A stretch of 64,000 nt of DNA from Roseiarcus sp963807735 (GTDB lineage: Bacteria > Pseudomonadota > Alphaproteobacteria > Rhizobiales > Beijerinckiaceae): the NCBI GenBank assembly GCA_963807735.1, contig CAWEDI010000024.1, positions 558,001 through 622,000 of the forward strand, given 5' to 3'. A program made the position numbers and the translations under genes. The notes beneath the pieces were generated by a model. It made no database searches and was not told the DNA's origin. It was given only the letters and a program-made list of their open reading frames with translations. Shown here piece by piece: positions 48,441 through 59,183 of the stretch (position 1 is the stretch's first letter; each line of letters opens with the position of its first letter).

Positions 48441-49861
48441 GTGAAACCGCTGACCACCTTCTTCTACTCGCTGCCGCCGTTGCCGGCCAAAACCGCTTTA
48501 CGCCGGGCATTCCGCCCTTCCTCACCGTCAACGCGCCAGTCATCGCGCTTACCCACGTCCGCGTAATCGACGGCACGGGCGCCGCGCCGGTCGAAAACCA
48601 GACCATCGTCCTCGACCATGGCAAGATCGCCGCGGTGGGTTCCGCGGCCAGCGTCGCCGTTCCTGCCGGCGCGCAGACTCTCGACTTGACCGGTCAGCAC
48701 CGTGATCCCCGGCCTGGTGGGGATGCACGAACACCTGTTCTACCCCTCCGGCGGCGGCATCCCCATGTATAACGAGATGGCGTTCAGCTTTCCGCGCCTC
48801 TACCTGGCCAGCGGCGTCACCACCGCGCGCACCGGCGGCAGCCTGGAGCCCTACACCGACCTCAACGTCAAGCGCCTCATCGATGCCGGCCAAATGCCCG
48901 GTCCGCGCATGTTCATCACCGGCCCTTACCTCGAAGGCAAAGGCAGCTTCGCCGCGCAGATGCACGAGCTCACCGGCCCTGAGGACGCCGTCCGCACCGT
49001 GGACTATTGGGCCGCCGAGGGCGTCACTTCGTTCAAAGCCTACATGGATATCACGCACGCCGAACTGCAGGCCGCCGTCGACGAAGCCCACAAGCTCGGC
49101 ATCAAAGTCACCGGCCATCTCTGCTCCATCGGCTTCCGCGAAGCCGCCGCCATCGGCATCGACAATCTGGAGCACGGCCTGCTGGTCGATACCGAATTTC
49201 ATCCCGGCAAGCAGACCGACCAATGCCCCGCCGCAAGGCGTCACGCGCGCCGAAATGGGCCGGCTCGATATCGCCAGCGCAGCCATTGCGCGACATGATC
49301 GCCGATCTGGTGAAGCACCACGTTGCCATCACTTCCACTCTGTCGGTTTTTGAGGCCTTCGATGGCAGCCGGCCGCCGCTCGAAGCGCGTTTTCTCGACG
49401 TCACATCGCCCGAAGCCGCCGTGAGCTATCTCAGCTCGCGGTCCCGCGCGCGGGGCGGGGAGGATTCGGCGTCCATCGCCCAAATGCACAAGGAGCTGGA
49501 GTTCGAAGTCGCCTTCGTGAAGGCCGGCGGCCTGCTGGTCTTCGGCTGCGACCCCACCGGCAACGGCGGCGCCATGGCCGGGTTCGGCGATCAGCGCAAT
49601 TTGGAATTGCTGGTCGAGGGCGGATTCACGCCCGTGCAGGCGATTCAGATCGCCACTTCGAACGGCGCCAAGCTTCTCGGCGAACTCGACCACTTCGGGA
49701 CGATCACCGCTGGCAAGGCAGCGGACCTGGTGGTGATCGACGGCAATCCGGCTGCCCGTATCGCCGATATCCGCAAGATCAAGTTGGTCTTCAAGGACGG
49801 CGCCGGCTACGATCCCGCGAAGCTGGTCGATTCAGTGCGCGGAGCCGTTGGGATGCACTAA
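48441..49861 (+). CDS. Imidazolonepropionase-like amidohydrolase, frameshifted
   Basis: A metal-dependent amidohydrolase of the prolidase-like group. ALTHVRVIDGTGAAPVENQT opens the composite domain, VIPGLVGMHEHLFYPSGG carries the HxH metal site, VTSFKAYMDITHAELQAAVD includes the position of the bridging Lys, and FGCDPTGNGGAMAGFGDQRN and ATSNGAKLLGELDHFGTITA, GKAADLVVIDGNPAARIADI close the barrel. Slips occur near 48,470, 49,225 and 49,290. A TATAAT box at 48429-48434 lies 6 bp before the GTG at 48441, suggesting a leaderless transcript. An N-terminal export signal may be hidden by the first slip. Confidence 0.82.
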
Positions 49862-50222
49862 GTTGTGTGCAGGCTGCGCCACTCGTTTTTCCCATTCGTC
49901 TGGGAATGCCTTTGTAGCGCCGGCGGTCTTTGCCGCCGGTTCTTTTTACGGTCTTGCGAACGCTGGGCCGTTACCGCGATCCCGGCTGTAATGTGGACTT
50001 CACCACAGGCTCCGTTCCACCGCCCTCAAAAGCTAACGCGTCATCGAGCCTAAAGTACTATAAATTTAGGACTTCTGCAGCTGTGTGGCGGATCGCCCAG
50101 GCCCATAACTTTTGTCAACAGACTTACGCAGGAGTGGTGTATACTCGCTAAATCGGTAAACTCGCAAAATCGTCATAAAGCCGTCATCGGCGGCCTGTAT
50201 TCTGAATCATTCAGGGAGTTCT
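49862..50222. promoter_or_regulatory. 361-bp gap upstream of the second TonB receptor
   Basis: No gene is seen. It holds the palindrome CCTAAA/TTTAGG (50049-50070), and TTGTCA (50112-50117) and TATACT (50140-50145), which are 22 bp apart, too far for a standard promoter pair; only the -10 is persuasive. Confidence 0.3.
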
Positions 50223-53200
50223 ATGAATTGGAAATCGATTACCACACTATTGTTGTTTCTGCCGGTATCCGCTTTCGCCCAAGCGGCGGGCGGCGTGGCC
50301 GGGATTTCGGGAACCGTACATGACCCTTCAGGAGCCGCGGTTCCAAAGGCCCAGGTGGTGATTTCGAGCGCGAGCCAAGGTCAGGTCCGCTCGATCGCAT
50401 CGAATGGAGCAGGCGTGTTCGCCGCTCCGTCATTGACCCCGGGACCGGGCTATCAGGTCACGGTCACCGCGACCGGGTTCGCCCCATACGAAGTGAAAGA
50501 TATCGATCTTCAGGTCGGCCAGAACCTGGATCTCAACATCAAATGACAGTGGGCGCAGACCGTCACTCAGGTGGAGGTCACTACCGCGGCCGCGCTGATT
50601 GACGATACCAAGACGGACGTTTCGCAGGTGGTCGGCACGCGCGAAATTATGGATCTGCCGATCAACGGCCGCCGCGTCGATTCCTTCGTGCTGAATACGC
50701 CGGGCGTGACCAACGACGCCACTTTCGGCCTGCTGACCTTCCGCGGCGTGGCCGGCAACAACTCCTTCCTGCTGGACGGTAACGACAACACCGAGCAGTT
50801 CTACGACGAGAACGCCGGACGAACCCGCATCCAGTCGCAGATCTCCGCCGACGCGGTCGAGGAATTTCAGGTGGTCTCCGCCAACTTCTCGGCCGAATAC
50901 GGCCGCGCCATGGGCGGCGTGGTCAACACCGTCACCAAGAGCGGCGGCAATGCCGTTCACGGCACGCGCGTTTCTACTTCCTGCGCAGCACCGGCTTCGA
51001 CGCGCACGATCCTTACTCCGCCTTCAACCCGACCGAGCACCGCATCCAGACCGGCGGAACGGTGGGCGGCGCGATCATCAAGAACAAGCTGTTCTTCTTC
51101 CTGAGCACCGATATCACGCGCCGCAATTTCCCCTTCGTGGACAGCCAGGTGAAGGTCGGCTTCGTCGATCCGGTCAACCAGGTCTGGGTTGGCTGCGCGG
51201 CGCCCGCCACGCCGGCGCAGTGCGCCGCGATCAACGCGCTGCTGCCGCGCTTCTACGGCCAGATTCCGCGCACGGCGTAGAACGATCTGTACTTCGGCCG
51301 GCTCGATTATCACCTCAACGACGCGCAACACCTTCAGCGCCAGCTTCAATTTCCTGCGCTGGAAGTCGCCCAACGGCATCCAGACCGGTCTTTCCTCCAC
51401 CACCGGCGCGGGCATCACCGGCAACGGCGACGATTCCGTATCCGTGCGCAACGGCAAGGCCACCTGGACCTCCGTGCCCAACGGCAGCTTGGTCAACTCC
51501 TTCCGCTACGGCCTGGATACCGACCGCCAGGCCGATGGCTTCGATCAGGCGGAACTGGGCGGCGGCCTCGGTTATCTGGATGTCTCGGTGGCCGGCGTCC
51601 AGCTTGGACCAGCCACTTATCTTCCGCGCGTCGAGCCGCTCGAAGTGCGCAACGAGTTCGCCGACGACGTGAGCTGGGTCGAAGGGCAAGCACACCGATC
51701 AAGTTCGGCGTGCACCTTCGAGCATGTCAGCGACAACGTCAACTACCTCAGCAACCGGTACGGATCTTATACGTATCCGACGGTGACGTCGTTCGCGCAG
51801 GACTACAGCGGCAACACCGCCGGCGCACAGAACTACTGCGGCCTTCAGCCAGACGTTCGGCAATCCCGCTGGTGAATTACGCCATCAAGGATATCGGATT
51901 CTATCTCGCAGGATCAGTGGAAGGTTACGGACCGCCTGACCGTGACGTTGGGCGCGCGCTACGAGCATACCTTGCGCCGCCTCCGCCGACCGCAAATCCG
52001 CTGTATCCCGCTGACCGGCGCGCCGCTGCACACCGGCAGCGCTGAATCTGATGCCGCGCATCGGAATCGCCTACCGGATCAACGACAAGACCGTGATCCG
52101 CGCCGGCGCCGGCACCTTCTTCGCGCGCCTCGTCGGCGGCATGCTGGACGATGTTTACACCGGCAACGGGATCTACCAGATCTCGGATAATCTGAGCAAT
52201 GCGACGCTGATCGCGCAGGGGCCGGTATTCCCCAATGCGCTCGCCGGCGCCGCTGACCAGGATCACGTCGGGCGCTTCCACGCTGGATGTCCTGTCGCCC
52301 AAACTGAAGACGCCGTATTCCGAACAGGCCACCATTGCCGTCGAGCGGCAGCTCGCCAAAGACATGGTGCTTACGGTTTCCGGAATCTTCAGCCGCGGAG
52401 TCAATCTCTACGGCACGCAGGATATCAACGCTCCGGCGCTGGGCGCGCCTTTCACCTACACATCGACGGCGGCCGGCGGGAACGCCGTCGGCACTTACAC
52501 GACTCAGGTTTACTACGGGCGCGCGCCCGAACTCCGAATTTCGGCGCGATCTACGAAGAAACCAATGGCGTCAGCAGCTGGTACGACGGGCTGGTCGATC
52601 ATCTTTCGACAAGCGGTTTTCCCACGGATTCCAGTCGTCGGCATCCTACACCTGGTCCCACGAAATCGACGACGGGCAGGGCGCGGCGACCAACGCGATC
52701 TTCGGATTCAGCGATGCGCTGTGGACCTATAACGGACAATACGGCTTCGATAAAGGCAGCGGCGCGCTCGACCAGCGCCAGCGCTTCGTCTACACATTTG
52801 TGTGGGCGCCGACGTTCACGCACTCCAACAGCGCCTTCGCCAAGTACGTAGTGAACAACTGGCAGCTTTCGAGCATCACGACGATCCAGAGCGGACGTCC
52901 CACGGGAAGCCTGACCATCCACCTGAACGACACGCCGGTCACCGGGATGTTGTACAGCGCCGATGCTCTCAATGGGTTTAACGGCAACTTCCGCGTGCCG
53001 TTCCTGCCGGTGAATAGCCTCTATACGCCCTGGGTGCAACAGGAGAATTTCCGCTTGACCAAGATGATCCCGCTGCCGCGCGAGAGCATGCGGCTCGGCC
53101 TCAACTTCGAGGCGTTCAACATCGCCAACAACTGGTCGCCGACCGCCCTGACCACGCAGGCATACACGGAGGCCAAGGGAGTACTGACCTACACCCCGAC

Positions 53201-53288
53201 CGCCTTCAATGTCGGGACCAGCGATGGCGGCTTCCCCGACGGCACGCAGGCCCGGCGCCTGCAGGTCAGCGCCCGCTTCACGTTCTAA
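50223..53288 (+). CDS. Oar-like TonB-dependent receptor, frameshifted with in-frame stops
   Basis: About 1,020 residues in pieces. Signal peptide ITTLLLFLPVSAFAQ, regulatory domain GISGTVHDPSGAAVPKAQVV and GYQVTVTATGFAPYEVKDID, plug VVGTREIMDLPINGRRVDSF, GNNSFLLDGNDNTEQFYDEN and VVSANFSAEYGRAMGGVVNT, and a barrel ending ARRLQVSARFTF. A TGA at 50544-50546 interrupts the link to the plug and is bypassed by a frame change. A TAG at about 51,278 (RTA then NDLYFGRLDYHL) looks like a base substitution. Several more slips occur up to 52,700. Confidence 0.82.
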
Positions 53289-53350
53289 TCCACGCCAACG
53301 TAGTTCAAGCAGGGCGGCTGGCCAATTCGGCCCGCCGCCCTTTTCTTTTT

Positions 53351-53431
53351 GCGGGTAAGCCCTTTCTGGCTTGGTGCGGGTGAGCCCTTTCTGGCTTGGT
53401 CAACAAGGTGGGGCAGGCGCTTCCGCCTGCC
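53351..53431. repeat. Tandem 25-bp repeat and REP-like hairpin
   Basis: Two 25-bp units (53351-53375 and 53376-53400) share all but one base (TAAGCCC versus TGAGCCC). Directly after them lies the hairpin GGCAGGCG/CGCCTGCC (53412-53431). This intergenic patch follows the TonB receptor gene. With only two units and no spacers it is not a CRISPR. Confidence 0.7.
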
Positions 53432-53450
53432 AATTTCGCGCCGCGCTCAA

Positions 53451-53705
53451 CTAAAAGAGCGATCCAGGGTATTCGCGAGACCGGCTTCTCTCGTCTTCTT
53501 CACGGATTTCCTGGTCCCGTTTGATGGCCGCCCAGGTGGCGTGGAATCTTCTACCGCAATAGCGGCAGTGCCGTGGGGTCCGGCCGGCGCCGTGCATGAT
53601 ATCGTCCCAGATACCGCGAGGCATCGACGGTACGACATCCCGGCTCTTGCAACGCGGGCAGCGCAGTTCTCCCGGACGAATACCAATCGAATTATTGAGC
53701 GTCAA
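53451..53705 (-). CDS. Small zinc-ribbon protein
   Basis: 84 residues with two CxxC knuckles, CPRC near residue 16 and CRYC near 47, the layout of a zinc ribbon, followed by a charged tail (IKRDQEIREEDERSRSREY). Function unknown. It is divergent from the proline dehydrogenase gene, whose ATG is 38 bp away. Confidence 0.65.
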   Translation of the reverse strand: MTLNNSIGIRPGELRCPRCKSRDVVPSMPRGIWDDIMHGAGRTPRHCRYCGRRFHATWAAIKRDQEIREEDERSRSREYPGSLF

Positions 53706-53742
53706 TGCGATCAGTCTAACAGAACATCGATGTTAGTCTGAG

Positions 53743-54654
53743 ATGGTGCGCGCCCTCTTGCTGTTTCTCTCGCGGCAGAAGCAGTTAAGGCATTGGATGG
53801 AGACCTCCCCCACTGCCCGCCGCCTTGCCACACGATTCGTAGCTGGTGAAACCCTCGACCAGGCCCTGACCCTGAGCCGCAGCCTCAACGCGGAAGGCAT
53901 CTCGGTCACCCTCGACCATTTGGGCGAGAGCATAAGGTCCCTCGACGAGGCTACCGAAGCGCGCGATGTCTATCTGCGCACGCTCGACGCCCTCCATGCG
54001 AGCGGCATCGACGGCAACGTCTCGCTTAAACTCAGCCAGTTCGGTATCGACCTTTCCGAGCCGGAATGCCGGGCCAATGTCGAGCGGCTGGTGGAGCACG
54101 CCGCCACATTCGGCAACTTCGTCCGCGTGGATATGGAATCCTCCGCCTACACCGATCGCACCATCGGCATGGTGACCGATTTCCACGCCCGGCATGGAGC
54201 CGTCGGGACGGTCATCCAGGCCTATCTTCACCGCAGCCGGGCGGACGTGGAAAAGCTCAACACCCTGGGCATTCGCGTGCGGCTTTGCAAAGGCGCCTAC
54301 CTGGAATCCGCGGCGGTGGCCTTCCCAAAGAAAGAAGACGTAGATCGCAACTATATCGAGCTGATGAAGTTGCTGTTGGACGGAGGGACCTACCCCGCCA
54401 TCGCGACCCACGACGAGAAGATGATCGAAGCGACCAAGGCCTACGCCAAGGCGAAGAACACCCCGCGCGACGCCTTCGAATTCCAGATGCTCTACGGAAT
54501 TCGCCGCGACCTACAGCGTAAGCTCATTGCCAAGGGCTATCGCCTCCGCCTATACGTCCCATTCGGCAAGGCTTGGTATCCCTACTACATGCGGCGAATG
54601 GCCGAGCGTCCGGCGAACGTGTTGTTCATCCTGCGGAATCTGTTCCGGGATTGA
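53743..54654 (+). CDS. Proline dehydrogenase
   Basis: A 303-residue FAD enzyme oxidising proline to pyrroline-5-carboxylate, of the short monofunctional type. Motifs: VSLKLSQFGIDLSEPEC, FVRVDMESSAYTDRTI, VIQAYLHRSRADVEKL, VRLCKGAYLES, AIATHDEKMIEATKAYA, FEFQMLYGIRRDLQRKL and LYVPFGKAWYPYYMRRMAER. All catalytic and FAD-contact blocks are intact, with no slips, unlike most neighbours. No P5C dehydrogenase is adjacent. Confidence 0.94.
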   Translation: MVRALLLFLSRQKQLRHWMETSPTARRLATRFVAGETLDQALTLSRSLNAEGISVTLDHLGESIRSLDEATEARDVYLRTLDALHASGIDGNVSLKLSQFGIDLSEPECRANVERLVEHAATFGNFVRVDMESSAYTDRTIGMVTDFHARHGAVGTVIQAYLHRSRADVEKLNTLGIRVRLCKGAYLESAAVAFPKKEDVDRNYIELMKLLLDGGTYPAIATHDEKMIEATKAYAKAKNTPRDAFEFQMLYGIRRDLQRKLIAKGYRLRLYVPFGKAWYPYYMRRMAERPANVLFILRNLFRD

Positions 54655-54659
54655 GGGGA

Positions 54660-54768
54660 TTTTCGACGCAGAGACGCTGAGACGCCGAGGCAACGCAGAG
54701 AGGGCATTTTAGAAGTTCTCCGCTCTGCGTTTCCTCAGCGTCTCTGCGTCTCCGCGTCGAAAAAACTC
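54660..54768. repeat. Long imperfect palindrome of the CGCAGAGACGC family
   Basis: The left arm begins TTTTCGACGCAGAGACGCTG and ends AACGCAGAG; the right arm is its near reverse complement, starting CTCTGCGTTTCCTCAGCGTC. It follows the proline dehydrogenase stop directly. Relatives lie at 44309-44545 and 61086-61178. Confidence 0.8.
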
Positions 54769-54831
54769 CCCCCTTGCGTTCCACATCCCCACCTTAGAAA
54801 CTAATTGATAGAAAGGTGAGTCTAAGAGGGT

Positions 54832-55444
54832 ATGCGCTACTGGGCCTATTTTGCCGCCAAGCTGATTTTGGCGGGCGGCATTCTCTACGGCTCTCTGGGG
54901 CTGCTGAATCCTCTGGCGCCGCCGGATTCCGAAGCGTTCGCCGCCCGAGCTCGCAAGGATTACCCGCAAGCCGCCAGGATTCCCGAGATCAACCAGGCGG
55001 AGCCCAATGCGGAGATCCAGGTGGAAATCTCGCCGACTCCCCGGCAATGGCAAGAAGGACGGCGATATCCCTCTGGATAAAGAGGAGACCAAGCGCGCGC
55101 TGGCGCCGCTCAACTATGGCGGGGCGTATCTGGCGATCAACCTCGCGCTCATGGTGTGGTTTCTGTTCGGCGCCGGGATGCTCTACCTAATCGTCTACGA
55201 TCAGCGCTACCGCTGCCGCGTCTGTCTCCGCCGGCTTAGGATGCCCGTGGAAACGGGTTCGCGCGGCTTCATGTTGCAGTTAGGCCGCCCGCGGACCGAG
55301 TATATCTGCCCGTACGGCCATGGCACGCTGAAACAGGAGGAATTCCAGACCTCGGGGCTCGAAAATCCGGAATGGACCGCCCATTCCGGGGATATGTGGG
55401 ACGAACTTTACGCTGCCAGTGAACAGGATCGCGACGAGCAGTAG
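54832..55444 (+). CDS. Membrane protein with C-terminal zinc ribbon, one frameshift
   Basis: Two frames join near 55,045. The first gives an N-terminal helix (FAAKLILAGGILYGSLGLLN) and a soluble region; the second gives KEETKRALAPLNYGGAYLAI, a second helix (LALMVWFLFGAGMLYLIVY) and a ribbon with CRVC and CPYGH knuckles, then EEFQTSGLENPEWTAHSGDM. I do not recognise a named family. Confidence 0.65.
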
Positions 55445-55650
55445 CGCCGGTATTTTGACGCCCCCCGGCCGGGTATTCCGTCAAATTTGTGTCAGGTTTT
55501 CCACGGAACGTGGGAGCCTGTGCTCTCGATTTATTACTAAACCCTTTAGTTTGAATTGCTGCCGATGGCGACCGACGTGCCTTTGCAGGCCGGGGCGATC
55601 GGAGCTGCCCAGTGAGCCGGATGCCAACTCCATGAGACAATGTACTGTGA

Positions 55651-58218
55651 GTGCCCAAGCGAGAGATGAAAGTCCGGGTTCCGGCGAATTCCGGGCTTGG
55701 CGCGCTTCTTCCTGGGTCCGGTGGGCCGCTTCCTGGTGATTGCCGTGGCGCTCTGCACCATTGCGGCAGCCGGTGTCTTTACCTATTTCTACGACCATTA
55801 CTCCCAAGTAGTCGCCCAAAAGCTGCACGTTCCCTTCGCCAATACCGCTAAGATCTACGGCGCGCCTGAATCCGTCGCCGTAGGCGATGCCCTCTCGCCG
55901 GCGGATATCGCCGCCCAACTTCGCCGCAGCGGCTACACCGAATCGCACGCCAATCGCACCGGCTATTACCAGATTCACCCGAACGTCGATTGAGATCTTT
56001 CCCGGTCCGGATTCCTATTTCGACCAGGAAGCCGGCGCTGATCAAGTTCGACGCCGGCAAGATCTCGCAGATCGTCTCGCTGCAGGACAACACCGCGCGC
56101 GCCCGAATATCAGCTGGAGCCGCAGCTCATCACCAACGTGTTCGGCGCCAACCGCGAGAAGCGCCGCATGGTGAAGTTTCACGATATCCCGCCAGTGCTG
56201 GTGCAGGCCGTAACGTCCATCGAAGACAAGCACTTTTTTACACACAACGGCTTCGACCCGGTCCGCATCGTCAAGGCCGCCTACACCGATCTGCGCGAGG
56301 GCCGCAAAGATCAGGGCGCCTCCACTCTCAGCCAGCAGCTGGCGCGCAAGTTTTGGCTGGACCAGGAGAAGCGGTGGACGCGCAAGCTGGCCGAAATGGT
56401 GATCACGGTGCAGCTCGAGCAGAGCCTATCCAAAGAGCAGATCTTCGAGGATTACGCCAACGACGTGCCGCTCGGCTGGCGCGGCGTCTACAGCATCCGT
56501 GGATTCGGCGAAGCCTCCGAAGCCTATTTCGGCAAGGATCTCAGCCAGATCAATCTGCCCGAAGCCGCCTCTCTGGCCGGCATGATTCAGCGGCCGTCTT
56601 ACTACCAGCCCTACAAGCAATCCCGGACCGCGTCAAGGAGCGCCGCAACGTCGTGCTCGGCATGATGCGCGCCAACAACTACATCAGCGACCGCGATTAT
56701 GCGTTAGCCAGGGAAGCGCCGGTCGCGGTAGCGGTGGGCACGTCGACTTCGGTGGAGGCGCCTTACTTCGTCGACATGGTGGACGACGCGCTGCAAGCTA
56801 AGTTTCAGGATGCCGATTTTCAATCGAACGCCTTCCGCGTTTACACCACCCTCGATATGCGCCTGCAGCGCGCCGCCGCCGAGGCCATCCGCCTGGGCAT
56901 GGCGAACGTGGACGACCAGATCAAGAAGCAGCGCCGCTTCCGCGGCCAGACGCCGCCGGAGCCGCAGGTGCGCGCTGGTGGCCATCGACCCGCATACCGG
57001 CGCGGTCCGTGCGCTTGCCGGCGGACGCAATTATGGGATGAGCCAGCTCAACCATATTCTGGCGAAGCGCCAGCCCGGCTCGATCTTTAAGCCGTTCGTC
57101 TATGCCACCGCTCTGGATACCGGGATGGAAGGCGGCCCGCGCATCCTCACGGCCAGCACCATCGTGGACGACAGCCCGACCACCTTCTGGTTCGACGAAA
57201 AGCCCTACCAGCCCAGCAATTTCGAGAAGAAGTTCTATGGCGATGTGACCTTGCGCGACGCGTTGGCGCATTCTCTCAACATGGCCACCGTGAAAGTTGC
57301 CGAAATGGTGGGTTATGACAACGTGGTCGCCATGGCCAACCGCGCTGGCATGAATTACAAGATCCAGCCGACGCCCTCGGTGGCTCTGGGGGCGTATGAA
57401 ATCACGCCGCTCGAAGCCGCCGGCGCGTACACGATTTTCGCCAACGGCGGCACTACGTGAAGCCCAGTTTCATTTCCCTGGTGCGTTCGCAAGACGGCAA
57501 ATCGATATACAAGGACAAGCCCGAGACCAAACAAGCGCTCGACCCGCGCGTAGCTTATCTGATGACCAGCCTCATGGAGGAAGTGCTGCGCACCGGTACC
57601 GCCGCGGGCGTCCGCGCACGCTACAAATTCAACGTGCCGGCCGCGGGCAAGACGGGCACTTCGCACGACGGCTGGTTCGCCGGATATACTTCGGAACTGC
57701 TGTGCGTGGTGTGGGTAGGGTTTGACGATAACCGCGAGCTCAACCTCGAAGGCGCCCACTCGGCCGCGCCCATATGGGCCGAATTCATGAAGCGCGCTCT
57801 CGACTACCGCGAGTACAGCGATACCAAACCATTCGCGGCTCCGGATGGCATCGTGACCATCGATATCGACCCGCTCTCGGGCATGCCGGCCACCGCCTCG
57901 TGCTCCAAGGTTCGCTCAGAAGTCTATATCGCCGGCACTCAGCCCGTGGGCCTCTGCCCGCTGCACGGCGGACGCCAGGGCATCACCAATATCGCCGGTT
58001 GGGATACCGAAGAAGTTACGCCCGCTCATGCCGCGCCGCAACCGCCGCCGCGCCCCACCAACTCGCAAACCGATTCGAGCTCAATGGCCCGCCGCGCCGC
58101 GCGCCAGATTCCTCCCGAGACGCCCGCCACGCCGGCTTCCCAAAAGAAGCCAGCTAAGGATACTGAAAAGCCGCCCAAGAAGAGCCTTTTACACCGCATC
58201 CTGGGTGTGTTTAAATAG
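55651..58218 (+). CDS. Class A penicillin-binding protein (glycosyltransferase/transpeptidase), frameshifted
   Basis: A bifunctional peptidoglycan synthase of the PBP1b type. The membrane anchor is LARFFLGPVGRFLVIAVALC. The UB2H-like region (YGAPESVAVGDALSPADIAA) is followed by the GT51 domain with SIEDKHFFTHNGFDPVRIVK, DQGASTLSQQLARKFWL and PEAASLAGMIQRPS. The transpeptidase domain has SIFK in KRQPGSIFKPFVYATALD, SLN in AHSLNMATVKVAE and KTGTS in AAGKTGTSHDGWFAGY. A Pro-rich basic tail ends it. Slips lie near 55,684, 55,985, 56,110, 56,630, 56,975 and 57,458. All active-site motifs survive. Confidence 0.88.
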
Positions 58219-58236
58219 AACCCATAAGGGGGGCCC

Positions 58237-59031
58237 ATGGGTTTACAACCTTTCGCCATGATGCTCGTGGCAGGCCTCGGTTCCACATACGCGTTTGCAC
58301 AGACGGGGAACGCGCTGGTGGACGGGACCAAAACTGCCGTTCCGATTTCCGCGCAACCGGCGGAGCGCCGGACGCTCACACCCGAAGAACGCGGCGATAT
58401 TTTCCTCGCCCGCAAAATGTACCGCGAAGCCATCGACACGTTTCGCGAAGGATCTCCCAAAGATCCGGTGCTGCACAACAAGCAAGGCATCGCATTTCAC
58501 CAATTGCTGCAACTCGATCAGGCCTTGAAAGAGTATCAACTGGCGGTCAAACTGAAGCCCGATTACGAAGAAGCTCTCAACAATATCGGCACCATTTATT
58601 ACGCCAAGAAAAGCTACCGCCGCGCCACTACCTGGTTCTCGCGCGCCCTGGGCCTGGCGCCGGACGATCCTAAATCGGCGGCGGTCTACGTGAATCTGGG
58701 CTCCTCCTGGTTTTCGCGCAAGAACTATGACCGCGCCCAGATCGCTTTCCAAACCGCTTTGAAACTCGACCCGGAAGTGTTTGAGCGACACGGCAGTTTT
58801 GGCGTGATGATGCAGGAGCGCAACATGGAAGAGCGGGCCAAATTCCATTTCTACCTGGCGAAAATGTACGCCAAATCGGGCCGTAACGATTTGGCCTTGC
58901 AATATTTGCGGAAGGCGTTCGAGGAAGGGCTGCCCGACAAGACGAAGGCGGCTGCCGCGCCGGAGTTTAATCCGCTGCGCGAATCGCCCGAGTTTAAGGA
59001 ACTGCTGAAGCTGGAGCCGCGTGTATTGTAG
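58237..59031 (+). CDS. Exported tetratricopeptide-repeat protein
   Basis: 264 residues with a signal peptide (FAMMLVAGLGSTYAFAQ). TPR units begin near residue 80: HNKQGIAFHQLLQLDQALKE, EEALNNIGTIYYAKKSYRRA, AVYVNLGSSWFSRKNYDRAQ and AKFHFYLAKMYAKSGRNDLA. No slips. It starts 18 bp after the penicillin-binding protein gene and may act with it at the envelope; this is inference from position. Confidence 0.82.
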   Translation: MGLQPFAMMLVAGLGSTYAFAQTGNALVDGTKTAVPISAQPAERRTLTPEERGDIFLARKMYREAIDTFREGSPKDPVLHNKQGIAFHQLLQLDQALKEYQLAVKLKPDYEEALNNIGTIYYAKKSYRRATTWFSRALGLAPDDPKSAAVYVNLGSSWFSRKNYDRAQIAFQTALKLDPEVFERHGSFGVMMQERNMEERAKFHFYLAKMYAKSGRNDLALQYLRKAFEEGLPDKTKAAAAPEFNPLRESPEFKELLKLEPRVL

Positions 59032-59036
59032 ACCTT

Positions 59037-59183
59037 GTGGGGCAGCCAATCCTGGCTGCAGCCGCCTTTCAGGCGGCTCTTCTCGTCCGGCGACACTTTG
59101 GATCCCGCGCTCTCTAAATGCTGTGCCGCGCGCGACCCGAAAGCCGCCTGAAAGGCGGCTGCAGCCAGGATTGGCTGCCCCAC
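59037..59183. repeat. 42-bp perfect inverted repeat around a 63-bp spacer
   Basis: Arms 59037-59078 and 59142-59183 are exact reverse complements, starting GTGGGGCAGCCAATCCTGGC. Each arm also contains its own small palindromes (GCAGCCAATCCTGGCTGC and AGCCGCCTTTCAGGCGGCT). It begins 5 bp after the TPR gene and its right arm runs into the coding start of the next gene. It resembles a bipartite REP/MITE-like element with no transposase. Confidence 0.9.

Noticed and set aside
53351..53400. Possible CRISPR from two 25-bp repeats
   Set aside because: Only two directly adjacent units with no spacers and no cas genes.
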